This document shows positions 9,900 through 18,774 of a stretch of 64,000 nucleotides of DNA, in pieces. Origin of the DNA: Paraburkholderia acidipaludis NBRC 101816 (GTDB taxonomy: Bacteria; Pseudomonadota; Gammaproteobacteria; Burkholderiales; Burkholderiaceae). The DNA lies in contig NZ_BAXZ01000015.1 in the NCBI RefSeq assembly GCF_000684975.1, positions 140,382 to 204,381 of the forward strand. The letters run 5' to 3'. The notes under the pieces were generated by a model. The model was given only the letters and a program-made list of their open reading frames with translations. It was not told the DNA's origin and searched no databases. The translations under genes and the position numbers were made by a program. The stretch's first letter is position 1; each line of letters opens with the position of its first letter.

Positions 9900-9942
9900 A
9901 GCCCGCGCAGCCGCCTTGCGTGAAAGCAGGTCTGCGCGGGCT
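9900..9942. repeat. Long inverted repeat between grxC and secB
   Basis: Arms AGCCCGCGCAG and the complementary CTGCGCGGGCT are separated by a ~21-base loop. It lies after the grxC stop and ahead of secB on the minus strand, so it may attenuate or terminate transcription leaving grxC. No clean U-run is present. Confidence 0.45.
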
Positions 9943-10039
9943 CGAAAAGCCCTGCGGCGCCCCGAACGGTCCCACGATGGTCCCGTGCGCCGGCTTCGCC
10001 CGAAAATCAGGCCAGGTGCGAGTCAGCCTCGGGCTGACC

Positions 10040-10303
10040 TCAAGCCGCCTTTTCGAGCAGCGGCATCAGGCCGCCGGCGCGGTCGAGCGCGGAGAGGTCG
10101 TCGTAGCCGCCCACATGCGTCTCGCCGACGAAAACCTGCGGCACGGTCCGGCGGCCGGTGCGGGTCATCATTTCCTCGCGACGGGCCGGATCCCGGTCGA
10201 TCAGCACTTTCTCGATGTGCTCGACGCCGCGCGACTTTAAAAGACGTTCGGCCATCTGGCAATACGGGCACACCTGGGTGCTGTACATGACCACCTTGTT
10301 CAC
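10040..10303 (-). CDS. grxC: Glutaredoxin 3
   Basis: I choose the GTG at 10303, which has GGAGG seven bases upstream and overlaps the stop of the rhodanese gene by four bases; an ATG at 10288 would cut off the first strand. The 87-aa product has the dithiol active site CPYC, the cis-Pro segment TVPQVFVG and the GGYDDL glutathione-binding motif. It reduces disulfides with glutathione. Translational coupling with the rhodanese gene is likely. Confidence 0.96.
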   Translation of the reverse strand: MNKVVMYSTQVCPYCQMAERLLKSRGVEHIEKVLIDRDPARREEMMTRTGRRTVPQVFVGETHVGGYDDLSALDRAGGLMPLLEKAA

Positions 10304-10725
10304 TTCGAACCTCCTTGTTTCACGACCGGCATGCCGGCCTGCTGCCAGGCGTTCACGCCGCCGTCCAGGACATGGACTTCGGCAAAACCGGCGTCCTTCA
10401 CGAGGCGCTGCGCCTTGTGCGACTGCTGGCCCGTCTGGCAGACCAGCAACACCGGGTTGCTCTTGTTCTTCACGGACTGGCCCACCTTGGCCTCCAGCTC
10501 GGCAAACTCGAGATGACGGGCCGAAGGCAGATGCCCCTTCGCAAAGTCCTCCGCGGAGCGCAGGTCGATCACCACCGCGTTGCGGCGGTTGATGAGCTGC
10601 GTCGCCTCGGCGGCGGAAACGCCGCCGCGCCCGCCGCGCTTGAGCGTCGGCCACAGCAGCATCCCTCCCGAGATGAGGACGATTGCGATGAGTACAAGGT
10701 TGATGTAATTGGTAAAGAACGTCAC
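10300..10725 (-). CDS. Membrane-anchored rhodanese-domain protein
   Basis: A GTG start at 10725 gives a 141-aa protein with one N-terminal transmembrane helix (about residues 8-26) and a rhodanese domain containing [19 protein letters not shown] and the active-site loop VCQTGQQS with Cys at about residue 96. The proteobacterial neighbourhood gpmA / rhodanese / grxC / secB / gpsA is conserved. Sulfur transfer is the family activity; the substrate is unknown. Confidence 0.9.
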   Translation of the reverse strand: MTFFTNYINLVLIAIVLISGGMLLWPTLKRGGRGGVSAAEATQLINRRNAVVIDLRSAEDFAKGHLPSARHLEFAELEAKVGQSVKNKSNPVLLVCQTGQQSHKAQRLVKDAGFAEVHVLDGGVNAWQQAGMPVVKQGGSK

Positions 10726-10922
10726 GGAAAATCCGCCGGAAAAATGAGAAAGCGTGGGAAATCGGGAGCAGGCAATCTTGTCATTATAAAATAACCATTT
10801 GTCGCGAGGGTGGCGCGCCCCTGCCCGGGCCGAAGGGTCACCCCCAAGGCCGCCGGGACGGATCAAGGCTCCCCGTCCCCTATTACCCGACTACCCGCTT
10901 CCTCACTACCGACCGGCATCCC

Positions 10923-11669
10923 ATGTACAAACTCGTACTCATCCGCCACGGCGAATCGACGTGGAACAAGGAAAACCGCTTCACCGGCTGGGTCGACGTC
11001 GACCTCACCGAACAGGGCGTCCGCGAAGCCCAGCAGGCCGGCCGCCTGCTCAAGGAGTCCGGCTACACCTTCGACATCGCCTACACGTCGGTGCTCAAGC
11101 GCGCGATCCGCACGCTCTGGCTCGTTCAGGACCAGATGGACGAAATGTACCTGCCGGTCGTGCACTCGTGGCGCCTGAACGAGCGTCATTACGGCGCGCT
11201 TTCGGGCCTGAACAAGGCCGAAACCGCCGCGAAGTACGGCGACGAGCAGGTTCTCGTCTGGCGCCGCAGCTACGACACGCCGCCGCCCGCGCTCGAGCCC
11301 ACCGACCCGCGCACCTCGTACAACGACCCGCGCTACGCGAAGGTGCCGCGCGAGCAGCTGCCGCTCGCCGAGTGCCTGAAGGACACCGTGGCGCGCGTGC
11401 TGCCGGTCTGGAACGAGTCGATCGCGCCGGCCATCAAGTCGGGCAAGAAGATCGTGATCGCCGCGCACGGCAACTCGATCCGCGCGCTCGTGAAGTACCT
11501 CGACAACATCTCGGACGACGACATCGTCGGCCTCAACATCCCGAACGGCGTGCCGCTCGTCTACGAACTGGACGAGAACCTCAAGCCCGTCACGCACTAC
11601 TATCTGGGCGACGCCGAAGCCATCGCGAAGGCGCAGGCCGCCGTCGCGAACCAGGGCAAGGCCGGCTGA
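10923..11669 (+). CDS. gpmA: 2,3-bisphosphoglycerate-dependent phosphoglycerate mutase
   Basis: This 248-aa protein starts [20 protein letters not shown] with the catalytic His of the RHG motif, and has [22 protein letters not shown] and [14 protein letters not shown] with the second His. It interconverts 2- and 3-phosphoglycerate in glycolysis. The length is that of dPGM. It is divergent from the rhodanese-grxC group. Confidence 0.98.
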   Translation: MYKLVLIRHGESTWNKENRFTGWVDVDLTEQGVREAQQAGRLLKESGYTFDIAYTSVLKRAIRTLWLVQDQMDEMYLPVVHSWRLNERHYGALSGLNKAETAAKYGDEQVLVWRRSYDTPPPALEPTDPRTSYNDPRYAKVPREQLPLAECLKDTVARVLPVWNESIAPAIKSGKKIVIAAHGNSIRALVKYLDNISDDDIVGLNIPNGVPLVYELDENLKPVTHYYLGDAEAIAKAQAAVANQGKAG

Positions 11670-11681
11670 GCCTCGCTTGCC

Positions 11682-11706
11682 AACCGGGGGCCTTGCCCCC
11701 GGTTTC
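11682..11706 (+). terminator. Rho-independent terminator after gpmA
   Basis: Perfect 10-base arms (AACCGGGGGC and complement) with a 3-base loop lie 13 bases after the gpmA stop, followed by a short T run and a further T-rich stretch. Confidence 0.8.
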
Positions 11707-11949
11707 ACCTCGCCTCCGTTTTTTCTTGCCGTTTTTCCCCGGCTTCACTGTCAAAACTGCCAGCCCGGCGTCAGTGCCGCGCCAGACAAGCCTTGGCAGC
11801 CAGGTTCATGCGAACCGGGCACGCGCTTCGCTGTCGAACCCCCATCTTCCGCGCACGACGCACAGCCCCGGCGAGTGTGCAGTTATACTTGTCCGTCGCT
11901 TTTCCACTGGACGCTGCCACGCGCCTTTCGACCGCACGCAACAATCTCT

Positions 11950-13551
11950 ATGCGAAAGAACCTGAAAAACATCGGCCTGATTGCCGCTGGCCTTGCGACC
12001 GGCGTATTTGCCACCCTGCAGATTTCCGCCTCGGCCCAGCAGACCACGACCGAGCCGCTGCCGCTCGACCAGCTGCGGCTCTTCGCCGAAGTGTTCGGTC
12101 AGATCAAGCATGATTACGTCGTGCCGGTCGACGACAAGAAACTGCTGATCTCCGCGATCAAGGGCATGGTCTCGAGCCTCGACCCGCACTCGTCGTATCT
12201 CGACAAGACCGATTACCAGGAGCTCCAGGAGCAGACCAAGGGCCGCTTCGCGGGTCTCGGCATCGAGATTTCGGCTGAAGACGGCTTGATCAAGGTCATC
12301 TCGCCGATCGAGGACACGCCCGCGTTCCGCGCCGGCATCCGTCCGGGCGACCTGATCACGCGCATCAACGACAAGCCCGTGCGCGGCATGACGCTCGACC
12401 AGGCCGTCAAGCAGATGCGCGGCGACCCCGGCACCAAGGTCACGCTCACGATCTTCCGCAAGACCGACGACCGCACCTTCCCGCTCACCATCACGCGCGC
12501 CATCATCAAGGTGCAGAGCGTGAAGACCAAGGTGCTGCAGCCGGGCTATGCCTATATCCGCATCACGAGCTTCCAGGAGCGCACGGTGCCGGACCTCGCC
12601 GACAAGCTGCAGGACATCGCGCGTCAGGAGCCGCACCTCAAGGGCCTGATTCTCGACCTGCGCAACAACGGCGGCGGTCTGCTGCAAAGCGCCGTGGGCG
12701 TGGCGGGCGCGTTCCTGCCGCCGGACTCGGTGGTCGTTTCGACGAACGGCCAGATCCCGGATTCGAAGCAGGTCTATCGCGACACCTATGAGAACTACCG
12801 CCTGCCCTCGTTCGACGGCGACCCGCTGAAGAACGAAGCCGCCGAGTTCAAGACGGTGCCGATGGTCGTGCTGACCAATGCCTACTCGGCGTCGGCCTCG
12901 GAAATCGTGGCCGGTGCGCTGCAGGACCAGAAGCGCGCGCTGATCGTCGGCAAGACGACGTTCGGCAAGGGCTCGGTGCAGACGGTCCGGCCGCTCACGT
13001 CGGACACCGCGCTGCGTCTGACGACGGCGTACTACTACACGCCGACCGGCCGCTCGATCCAGAACAAGGGCATTCGTCCTGACTACCCGGTCGACCAGTA
13101 CTCGGACGGCGATCCGGACGACGCGCTCGTCACGCGCGAAGTGGACTACTCGAACCACCTTGCGAACACGCAGGATCCGAACGAGAAGAAGGAACAGGAA
13201 ACGCGCGAGCAGGAGCGCATGGACATGCTCCAGCAGCTCGAAGAGCAGAACGACAAGAAGACGCCCGAGCAGCGCGAGAAGGATCGCAACCGCAAGCCGG
13301 TCGACTTCGGCACGCCGGACGACTTCATGCTGCAGCAGGCCATGAACGTCCTGCAGGGCAAGCCGGTGACCGAATCGAAGTCGCCGATGGAGCGCCGCCT
13401 CGCGCAGGAGAAGCCCGAGCAGTCGGCTTCGGCGCCGATCGCCGTGAAGCCTTCGGCATCGGCGGTGCCGGGCGCCTCGGCTCCGGCTGCCGCTCCGGCG
13501 TCGGCGGCCTCCGCGGCTTCCGCACCCGCCCCGGCCTCGCAGTCGAAGTAA
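11950..13551 (+). CDS. ctpA: C-terminal processing serine protease (S41 family, CtpA/Prc type)
   Basis: The start at 11950 (MRKNLKNIGLIAAGLATGVF) gives an N-terminal signal or anchor. The 533-aa product then has a PDZ domain (about residues 90-175, with GRFAGLGIEIS and GIRPGDLITRI) and an S41 protease core with the catalytic Ser in AYSASASEIVAGALQD and Lys in VGKTTFGKGSVQT. The last ~120 residues are a charged, then Ala/Ser/Pro-rich tail. Such periplasmic proteases trim envelope proteins. The substrate is unknown. Confidence 0.95.
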   Translation: MRKNLKNIGLIAAGLATGVFATLQISASAQQTTTEPLPLDQLRLFAEVFGQIKHDYVVPVDDKKLLISAIKGMVSSLDPHSSYLDKTDYQELQEQTKGRFAGLGIEISAEDGLIKVISPIEDTPAFRAGIRPGDLITRINDKPVRGMTLDQAVKQMRGDPGTKVTLTIFRKTDDRTFPLTITRAIIKVQSVKTKVLQPGYAYIRITSFQERTVPDLADKLQDIARQEPHLKGLILDLRNNGGGLLQSAVGVAGAFLPPDSVVVSTNGQIPDSKQVYRDTYENYRLPSFDGDPLKNEAAEFKTVPMVVLTNAYSASASEIVAGALQDQKRALIVGKTTFGKGSVQTVRPLTSDTALRLTTAYYYTPTGRSIQNKGIRPDYPVDQYSDGDPDDALVTREVDYSNHLANTQDPNEKKEQETREQERMDMLQQLEEQNDKKTPEQREKDRNRKPVDFGTPDDFMLQQAMNVLQGKPVTESKSPMERRLAQEKPEQSASAPIAVKPSASAVPGASAPAAAPASAASAASAPAPASQSK

Positions 13552-13566
13552 CCGCTGTGGCAACAC

Positions 13567-13607
13567 CCGCTCCCGAAACCCGCGCATAACGCGGGCGCCG
13601 GGAGCGG
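13567..13607 (+). terminator. Nested stem-loop after the S41 protease gene
   Basis: Outer arms CCGCTCCCG and CGGGAGCGG enclose an inner hairpin CCCGCG/CGCGGG. It lies 15 bases after the stop. The T run after it is poor, so its strength is uncertain. Confidence 0.55.
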
Positions 13608-13694
13608 ATCTCTTTGCGCGACTACAATAACGAAACCGACTTCACGGCGCGCGATTCCGGTCTCCTCGCTGCGCTCAACGCCCCGCGCATCGCG

Positions 13695-14447
13695 ATGAAC
13701 GACGATCAACTCCTCCGCTATTCCCGCCATATCCTCGTCGACGAGATCGGCATCGAGGCGCAGCAGCGCTTTCTCGACGCGCACGCAATCGTGGTCGGCG
13801 CGGGCGGGCTCGGCTCGCCGGCCGCGATGTACCTGGCGGCCTCGGGCGTGGGTACGCTCACGCTCGTCGACAACGACACGGTCGACCTCACCAACCTCCA
13901 GCGTCAGATCATGCACGAGACGGCCTCGGTGGGCCGGGCGAAGGTCGAGTCCGGCCGCGACGCCATCGCGCGGCTGAATCCCGAGGTGAAGGTGAGCACC
14001 GTGCAGGCGCGCATCGACGACGCGTGGCTCGACGCGCATGTGCCGGGCGCGACGGTCGTGCTCGACTGCACCGACAACTTCGCGACGCGCCATGCGATCA
14101 ACCGCGCCTGTGTGAAGCATGGCGTGCCGCTCGTTTCGGGCGCGGCGCTGCGTTTCGACGGCCAGATCAGCACGTTCGACTTCCGCGACCCGGCCTCGCC
14201 GTGCTACGCCTGCGTGTTCCCCGAGGATCAGCCGTTCGAGGAAGTGGCCTGCTCGACGATGGGCGTGTTCGCGCCCACGGTGGGCATCATCGGCGCGATA
14301 CAGGCCGCCGAGGCGCTGCGCGTGATTGGCGGCATCGGCGAGCCGCTCGTCGGCAGGCTGATGATGCTCGACTCGCTGCGCATGGAATGGAACACCATGC
14401 GCATTGCTCGGCAACCCGACTGCCCTGTTTGCGGCGAGCGGCACTGA
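13695..14447 (+). CDS. moeB: MoeB/ThiF-type adenylyltransferase (HesA family)
   Basis: The start MNDDQLLRYSRHILVDEIG at 13695 fits the family; an upstream start at 13614 would add 27 unrelated residues. The 250-aa E1-like protein has the ATP-binding VVGAGGLGSPAAMYLA, the DLTNLQRQ loop, VLDCTDNFATRHAINRAC, and two zinc-binding CxxC pairs (CYAC and CPVC). It adenylates the C-terminus of ThiS/MoaD-type sulfur carriers. There is no rhodanese extension. Confidence 0.92.
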   Translation: MNDDQLLRYSRHILVDEIGIEAQQRFLDAHAIVVGAGGLGSPAAMYLAASGVGTLTLVDNDTVDLTNLQRQIMHETASVGRAKVESGRDAIARLNPEVKVSTVQARIDDAWLDAHVPGATVVLDCTDNFATRHAINRACVKHGVPLVSGAALRFDGQISTFDFRDPASPCYACVFPEDQPFEEVACSTMGVFAPTVGIIGAIQAAEALRVIGGIGEPLVGRLMMLDSLRMEWNTMRIARQPDCPVCGERH

Positions 14448-14475
14448 ACCCCGCGATCGAAACGGCCACAAGCGC

Positions 14476-14501
14476 AAACGCCCCGGCATGCCGGGGCGTT
14501 T
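14476..14501. terminator. Bidirectional terminator between moeB and ptsI
   Basis: This is a perfect 26-base palindrome whose arms read AAACGCCCCGGCA, flanked by A/T on both sides. It lies between two convergent genes and should work in both directions. Confidence 0.9.
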
Positions 14502-14520
14502 CTCATGGCACAGGACCGCT

Positions 14521-16260
14521 TCAGGCCTCGGCCACGCGCCTGAGCGCCGCGTGCAGCTCCTCCGGTTCGTAGGCGGCCAGCACGTCGGCCACAGGCTTCT
14601 CCAGCGACTTCAGTTGCGAGCGCAAGATTTCCTGCTTCACCACGAGCAATTGGCTCGGATGCATCGAGAACTCGGTGAGCCCCATGCCGAGCAACAGGCG
14701 CGTGAGCGTCGGGTCGCCGGCCATCTCGCCGCACACCGAAACCGGCACGCCGGCGCGCCGGGCCTCGTTCAGCGTGTGCGCGATCAACTGCAGCACGGCC
14801 GGATGCAGCGGGTCGTAAAGATCGGCGACGGCGTTGTCGGCGCGATCGATCGCGAGCGTGTACTGGATCAGGTCGTTCGTGCCGATCGAGAGGAAGTCCA
14901 GACGCCGCAGGAACATCGGCAGCGAGAGCGCCGCCGCCGGAATCTCGATCATCGCGCCCACTTGAATGTTCGGATCGTAGGCGAGGCCCGCGTCGTCGAG
15001 CTGGCGCTTCGCCTCGCGGATCAGGTCGAGCGTCTGGTCGATCTGCTGCGCGTGCGCGAGCATCGGAATCAGCATCTTGACCGTGCCGAACGCGGAAGCG
15101 CGCAGAATCGCGCGCAGCTGCGTGAGGAACATCTGCGGTTCGGAGAGGCTCCAGCGGATCGCGCGCAGGCCCAGCGCCGGGTTCGCCGCCGTCTCGTAGC
15201 CGTCGCCCCCGCCCATCGAATCGAGAGGCTTGTCCGCGCCCACGTCGATCGTGCGGATCGTCACCGGCAGCCCGTTCATGAGCTCGGCCGCGCGGCGGTA
15301 GGCGAAGAACTGCTCGTCCTCCTCCGGCAACCGGTCCTTGTGGTTCATGAACAGGAACTCGGTGCGGAACAGGCCCACACCCGTCGCGCCCGAGTCGAGC
15401 GCCGCCTGTGCGTCCTCAGGCAGTTCGATGTTCGCGTAGAGCTGGATCTTCGTGCCGCACAGCGTCTGCGTGGGCGAGAACTTCAGGCGCTGAAGCTTGC
15501 GCCGCTCGAGCGCCATCTCGCTCTGGCGCCAGGTGTACTCCTCGAGCACGATCGGCGCGGGGTCGACGATCACGACACCGTGATCGCCGTCGACGATGAT
15601 GAGGTCGTCCTGGCGGATCAGCGCGCTCGCCTGCTGCACGCCGACGGCCGCCGGGATGCCGAGGCTGCGCGCGACGATCGCCGTGTGCGAGGTGCGGCCG
15701 CCGAGGTCGGTGACGAAGCCCTGGAAAGTCTGGGTCTTGAACTGCAGCATGTCGGCGGGCGCGATGTCGTGGGCGACCACGATCATCTCGTCGCAACTGC
15801 CGTGCAGCACCGCCGGCGACGCGCCCGCCAGCGCCTTCAGCACACGCTCCACCACCTGCTCGATGTCGGCCTTGCGCTCGCGCAGGTATTCGTCCTCGAC
15901 TTCGTCGAAATGGCGCGTGAGCCTCTCGAGTTGCTCGGTGAGCGCCCATTCCACGTTGAAGCGCCGGGTGCGGATAAGGTCGATGGTCTCCTGGACGAGC
16001 ATCACGTCCTTCAGGATCATCAGGTGCACGCCGATGAACGCGCCCATTTCGGTAGGGGCGTCGGCGGAGAGGTCGGCGCGCAGCGCGTCGAGTTCCTGCT
16101 CGACGACGGCGAGCGCCGCGCGAAAGCGCTCGATCTCGGCCTCGATCTTGTCGGGCTCGACCAGATAATGGTCGACGTCGAGCGCCGCCGGAGCGATCAG
16201 ATAAGCTCGCCCAATGGCAATACCGCGCGATACGGGAATTCCATGCAGCGTGAACGGCAC
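14521..16260 (-). CDS. ptsI: Phosphoenolpyruvate-protein phosphotransferase (PTS enzyme I)
   Basis: I choose the GTG at 16260 because GGAGG lies five to six bases upstream; the GTG at 16266 overlaps that site. The ~579-aa protein has the phosphorylated His in GGRTSHTAIVARSLGIPA, the PEP-binding GVGLFRTEFLFM and the catalytic SVCGEMAGDP. It passes phosphate from PEP to HPr. It lies downstream of ptsH but separated from it by a strong terminator. Confidence 0.97.
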   Translation of the reverse strand: MPFTLHGIPVSRGIAIGRAYLIAPAALDVDHYLVEPDKIEAEIERFRAALAVVEQELDALRADLSADAPTEMGAFIGVHLMILKDVMLVQETIDLIRTRRFNVEWALTEQLERLTRHFDEVEDEYLRERKADIEQVVERVLKALAGASPAVLHGSCDEMIVVAHDIAPADMLQFKTQTFQGFVTDLGGRTSHTAIVARSLGIPAAVGVQQASALIRQDDLIIVDGDHGVVIVDPAPIVLEEYTWRQSEMALERRKLQRLKFSPTQTLCGTKIQLYANIELPEDAQAALDSGATGVGLFRTEFLFMNHKDRLPEEDEQFFAYRRAAELMNGLPVTIRTIDVGADKPLDSMGGGDGYETAANPALGLRAIRWSLSEPQMFLTQLRAILRASAFGTVKMLIPMLAHAQQIDQTLDLIREAKRQLDDAGLAYDPNIQVGAMIEIPAAALSLPMFLRRLDFLSIGTNDLIQYTLAIDRADNAVADLYDPLHPAVLQLIAHTLNEARRAGVPVSVCGEMAGDPTLTRLLLGMGLTEFSMHPSQLLVVKQEILRSQLKSLEKPVADVLAAYEPEELHAALRRVAEA

Positions 16261-16442
16261 GCGCACCTCCTCTGGTTATGTGATGCCGCGGCAAACCGCT
16301 GCAATGCGCTCTCTCAGACCCCGATGGCGATTATAAATTCCGTGCGTCGCTCCTGGCTCATTAAGTCCTGTTAATGGCCAGGACATGCTGCTGCGCAACA
16401 CGCGGATCGTTCGCTTGAATACCGGCTGTAGTGCGCACATAC

Positions 16443-16470
16443 AAAAACGCCGCGGACAAAGCCGCGGCGT
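16443..16470 (-). terminator. Rho-independent terminator between ptsH and ptsI
   Basis: On the minus strand, arms ACGCCGCGG and CCGCGGCGT enclose a 6-base loop followed directly by a run of five T. It stands 29 bases after the ptsH stop, with ptsI starting about 180 bases further on, so most ptsH transcripts should end here. Confidence 0.88.
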
Positions 16471-16498
16471 CTTGGCGTTCAGGGGCGATGCACGCGCA

Positions 16499-16768
16499 TC
16501 ACTGGCCTTCGCCGAACTTGTCGGCAATGAGCTTGAGCAGCGCGCTCATGGCCTCGGTTTCGTCGGGGCCTTCGGTTTCGATGACAACCGTGCTGCCTAT
16601 GCCCGCGGCCAGCATCATCACGCCCATGATGCTCTTCGCGTTGATCCGGCGGCCGTTGCGGCTCATCCAGATTTCGGACTGAAAGTTGCCGGCCAGCTGG
16701 GTCAGCTTCGCAGACGCCCGCGCGTGCAGGCCAAGTTTGTTCACGATGGTCGTTTCTTGTTGCAGCAT
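16499..16768 (-). CDS. ptsH: Phosphocarrier protein HPr
   Basis: This 89-aa protein begins MLQQETTIVNKLGLHARASA, with the phosphorylated His in GLHARA. SKSIMGVMML-type sequence around the regulatory Ser (seen as AKSIMGVMMLAAG) is also present. HPr accepts phosphate from enzyme I and passes it to EIIA proteins. It follows the EIIA gene by about 86 bases on the same strand. Confidence 0.97.
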   Translation of the reverse strand: MLQQETTIVNKLGLHARASAKLTQLAGNFQSEIWMSRNGRRINAKSIMGVMMLAAGIGSTVVIETEGPDETEAMSALLKLIADKFGEGQ

Positions 16769-16854
16769 AGGTTCGATCCGGGCGCTGTGTGTTGGTGTGA
16801 GACGGGTTCGGTCAATGGTCGAGGAACAAAAACGAAGTCGCGCTGATGCGAGCG

Positions 16855-17343
16855 CTATGCGCCGGCCGGTTTCAGCTTGCCCGCCGCGAAGTCGGACGCG
16901 GCTTCGGCGCATGGCGTAGGCGCGCAGGCGCACTCCGTTGCTGCGGGCGCAGGCGTGGCCGGGCCGATCGCCTGGATGCCGTTGCTCGCGCCGGCCAGCG
17001 CCTTCTCGACGAGGGTTTCGAGCGGCGTCGTCCGGTAGCAGACGGCGCGCACCAGCATCGGCAGGTTCACGCCCGCCAGCACGCGCACCTGCGGTAACGT
17101 GGCGAGACGCGAGGCGATGTTCGAAGGCGTCGCGCCGAACATGTCGGTGAGAACGAGCGCGCCGTTTTCCTCGCGCAGCCGCTCGATTTCCGCATTGGCC
17201 TGTCTGACGACCTCGGTGGGGTCGCTGTCGGGAAGGACGTCGAGCGCGCCGACGCGCGCCGGACAGCCGCCGTAGATGTGCGCGATGCAGTCGCGTAGGG
17301 CGGTGGCTAGCGGTGCGTGCGCGATGATCAGAATGCCTGCCAT
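16855..17343 (-). CDS. PTS EIIA component, mannose/fructose (ManX/EIIA-Man) type
   Basis: This 162-aa protein begins MAGILIIAHAPLATALRDC, with the active His in the first strand, and has VLTDMFGATPSNIAS, typical of EIIA-Man domains. The last ~35 residues are an Ala/Pro/Cys-rich tail. With ptsH and ptsI but no membrane EIIC in sight, this looks like a regulatory phosphorelay rather than a sugar importer, as is usual in Burkholderiales; that role is inferred. Confidence 0.93.
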   Translation of the reverse strand: MAGILIIAHAPLATALRDCIAHIYGGCPARVGALDVLPDSDPTEVVRQANAEIERLREENGALVLTDMFGATPSNIASRLATLPQVRVLAGVNLPMLVRAVCYRTTPLETLVEKALAGASNGIQAIGPATPAPAATECACAPTPCAEAASDFAAGKLKPAGA

Positions 17344-17379
17344 GTCAGTACTCGCCGGGCCGCCCCAAGGGTACTGACA

Positions 17380-17416
17380 CCCCCTCGGGGGGCAGCGCCC
17401 GAAGGGAGCGAGGGGG
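17380..17416. repeat. Intergenic GC-rich inverted repeat in the EIIA-gshB gap
   Basis: Arms CCCCCTCG and CGAGGGGG flank a core containing gcgcccgaagggag. Repeats of this look are scattered in Burkholderiales intergenic regions. It is the only clear structure in the 372-base stretch 17344-17715 and may act as a terminator downstream of gshB. I see no gene there. Confidence 0.5.
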
Positions 17417-17715
17417 TTGTTTCATTTCAGCCTGACTGCAAAACGGCTCGGTTGATGGCCGAGCCGATCCCCATGATCGCGTCCGGCAGCGCCGATCCCG
17501 AGGCCAGCCGTGGGCCTTCAGGGTCGGAACACACGCCGCGCGGCCGTACCGTAAACGTCTTGTCAGACGCCCGCCGGCCTACCCGGAACGCGGGTTCGCG
17601 GCATTGTAGCAGGGTCATTTTCGCGCGGGCGAAGAGCTTTTGCTCGCGCGATGGCCATAGCGCCGCGGCCCCGCTACCCCATTCCATTGGTTAGATGTTG
17701 GCGGGCGCGCCCGAT

Positions 17716-18669
17716 TCAAGCCGCCGCGCGTTCCAGCGCATCGACGAACATCGCCGCCACGTCGAAGCCGGTCTGGTCCATGATCTCGCGAAAGCAGGTC
17801 GGGCTCGTGACGTTCACTTCGGTGAGCCAGTCGCCGATCGCGTCGAGCCCCACCAGCAGCAAGCCGCGCGCCGCCAGCACGGGCGCGAGCGTCTTCGCGA
17901 TCTCCATGTCGCGGGCGGTGAGCGGCTGCGCACGGCCAAGGCCGCCCGCCGCCAGGTTGCCGCGCACTTCGTTGCCCTGAGGAATGCGCGCGAGCGAGTA
18001 CGGCACCGGCTCGCCGCCGATCAGCAGGATGCGCTTGTCGCCTTCCTTGATCTCGGGGATGAACTTCTGCGCCATCACGCTGCGCGCGCCGTCGTGGCTC
18101 AGCATCTCGATGATCGAGCCGAGGTTCATGCCGTCCGGCTTCACGCGGAACACGCCCATGCCGCCCATGCCGTCGAGCGGCTTGAGGATCACATCCTGGT
18201 GCTCTTCATGGAACGCGCGCAGGCCCGCCGCGCTGCGCGTGACGAGCGTGGGTGCGACGAACTGCGGAAACTCGCCGATCGCGAGCTTCTCCGAATGATC
18301 GCGAATCGACTGCGGGCGGTTGAAGATCTTCGCGCCCGCGCGCTCGGCGATTTCGAGCAGCCACGTGGACGTCACGTACTCCATGTCGAACGGCGGGTCC
18401 TTGCGCATGATGACCGCGTCGAAGCCGGTCAGCTCACGCGACGCGTTCTGCGCGACGAACCATTCCTCGCGATGCAGGTTCGCCAGCTCGCCGACGATCT
18501 CGAAGCGCCGCACGTCTGCTTCCACCCTGCCGTTCACCCAGGCGAGGTGCTGCGGCTCGCACGCGTGGAGCGTGTGGCCGCGCCGCGCGGCCTCGGCCAT
18601 CATCGCGTAGGTCGAGTCCTTGTAGATCTTGAACCGCTCGAGCGGATCGGCGATGAAAAGAATGTCCAT
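17716..18669 (-). CDS. gshB: Glutathione synthase
   Basis: This 317-aa ATP-grasp enzyme has VIMRKDPPFDMEYVTSTWLL, the ATP-binding DVILKPLDGMGGMGVFRV, and VNVTSPTCFREI near the C-terminus. It joins glycine to gamma-glutamylcysteine. It follows gshA on the same strand with about 105 bases between, so the two steps of glutathione synthesis are encoded together. Confidence 0.97.
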   Translation of the reverse strand: MDILFIADPLERFKIYKDSTYAMMAEAARRGHTLHACEPQHLAWVNGRVEADVRRFEIVGELANLHREEWFVAQNASRELTGFDAVIMRKDPPFDMEYVTSTWLLEIAERAGAKIFNRPQSIRDHSEKLAIGEFPQFVAPTLVTRSAAGLRAFHEEHQDVILKPLDGMGGMGVFRVKPDGMNLGSIIEMLSHDGARSVMAQKFIPEIKEGDKRILLIGGEPVPYSLARIPQGNEVRGNLAAGGLGRAQPLTARDMEIAKTLAPVLAARGLLLVGLDAIGDWLTEVNVTSPTCFREIMDQTGFDVAAMFVDALERAAA

Positions 18670-18774
18670 GTCGTCCCTGCTGCGCCCTCGAACGGGCGCC
18701 GTTTATCCGTTATGCGAAAGATCCGCGCGAAAGCACAAAGGCGGGCACGAAAGCGGGCATAAAGCCCGCCCGCG

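Noticed and set aside
11806..13587. A 593-codon minus-strand frame opposite the S41 protease gene
   Set aside because: Antisense shadow of a well-supported gene, with no family features.
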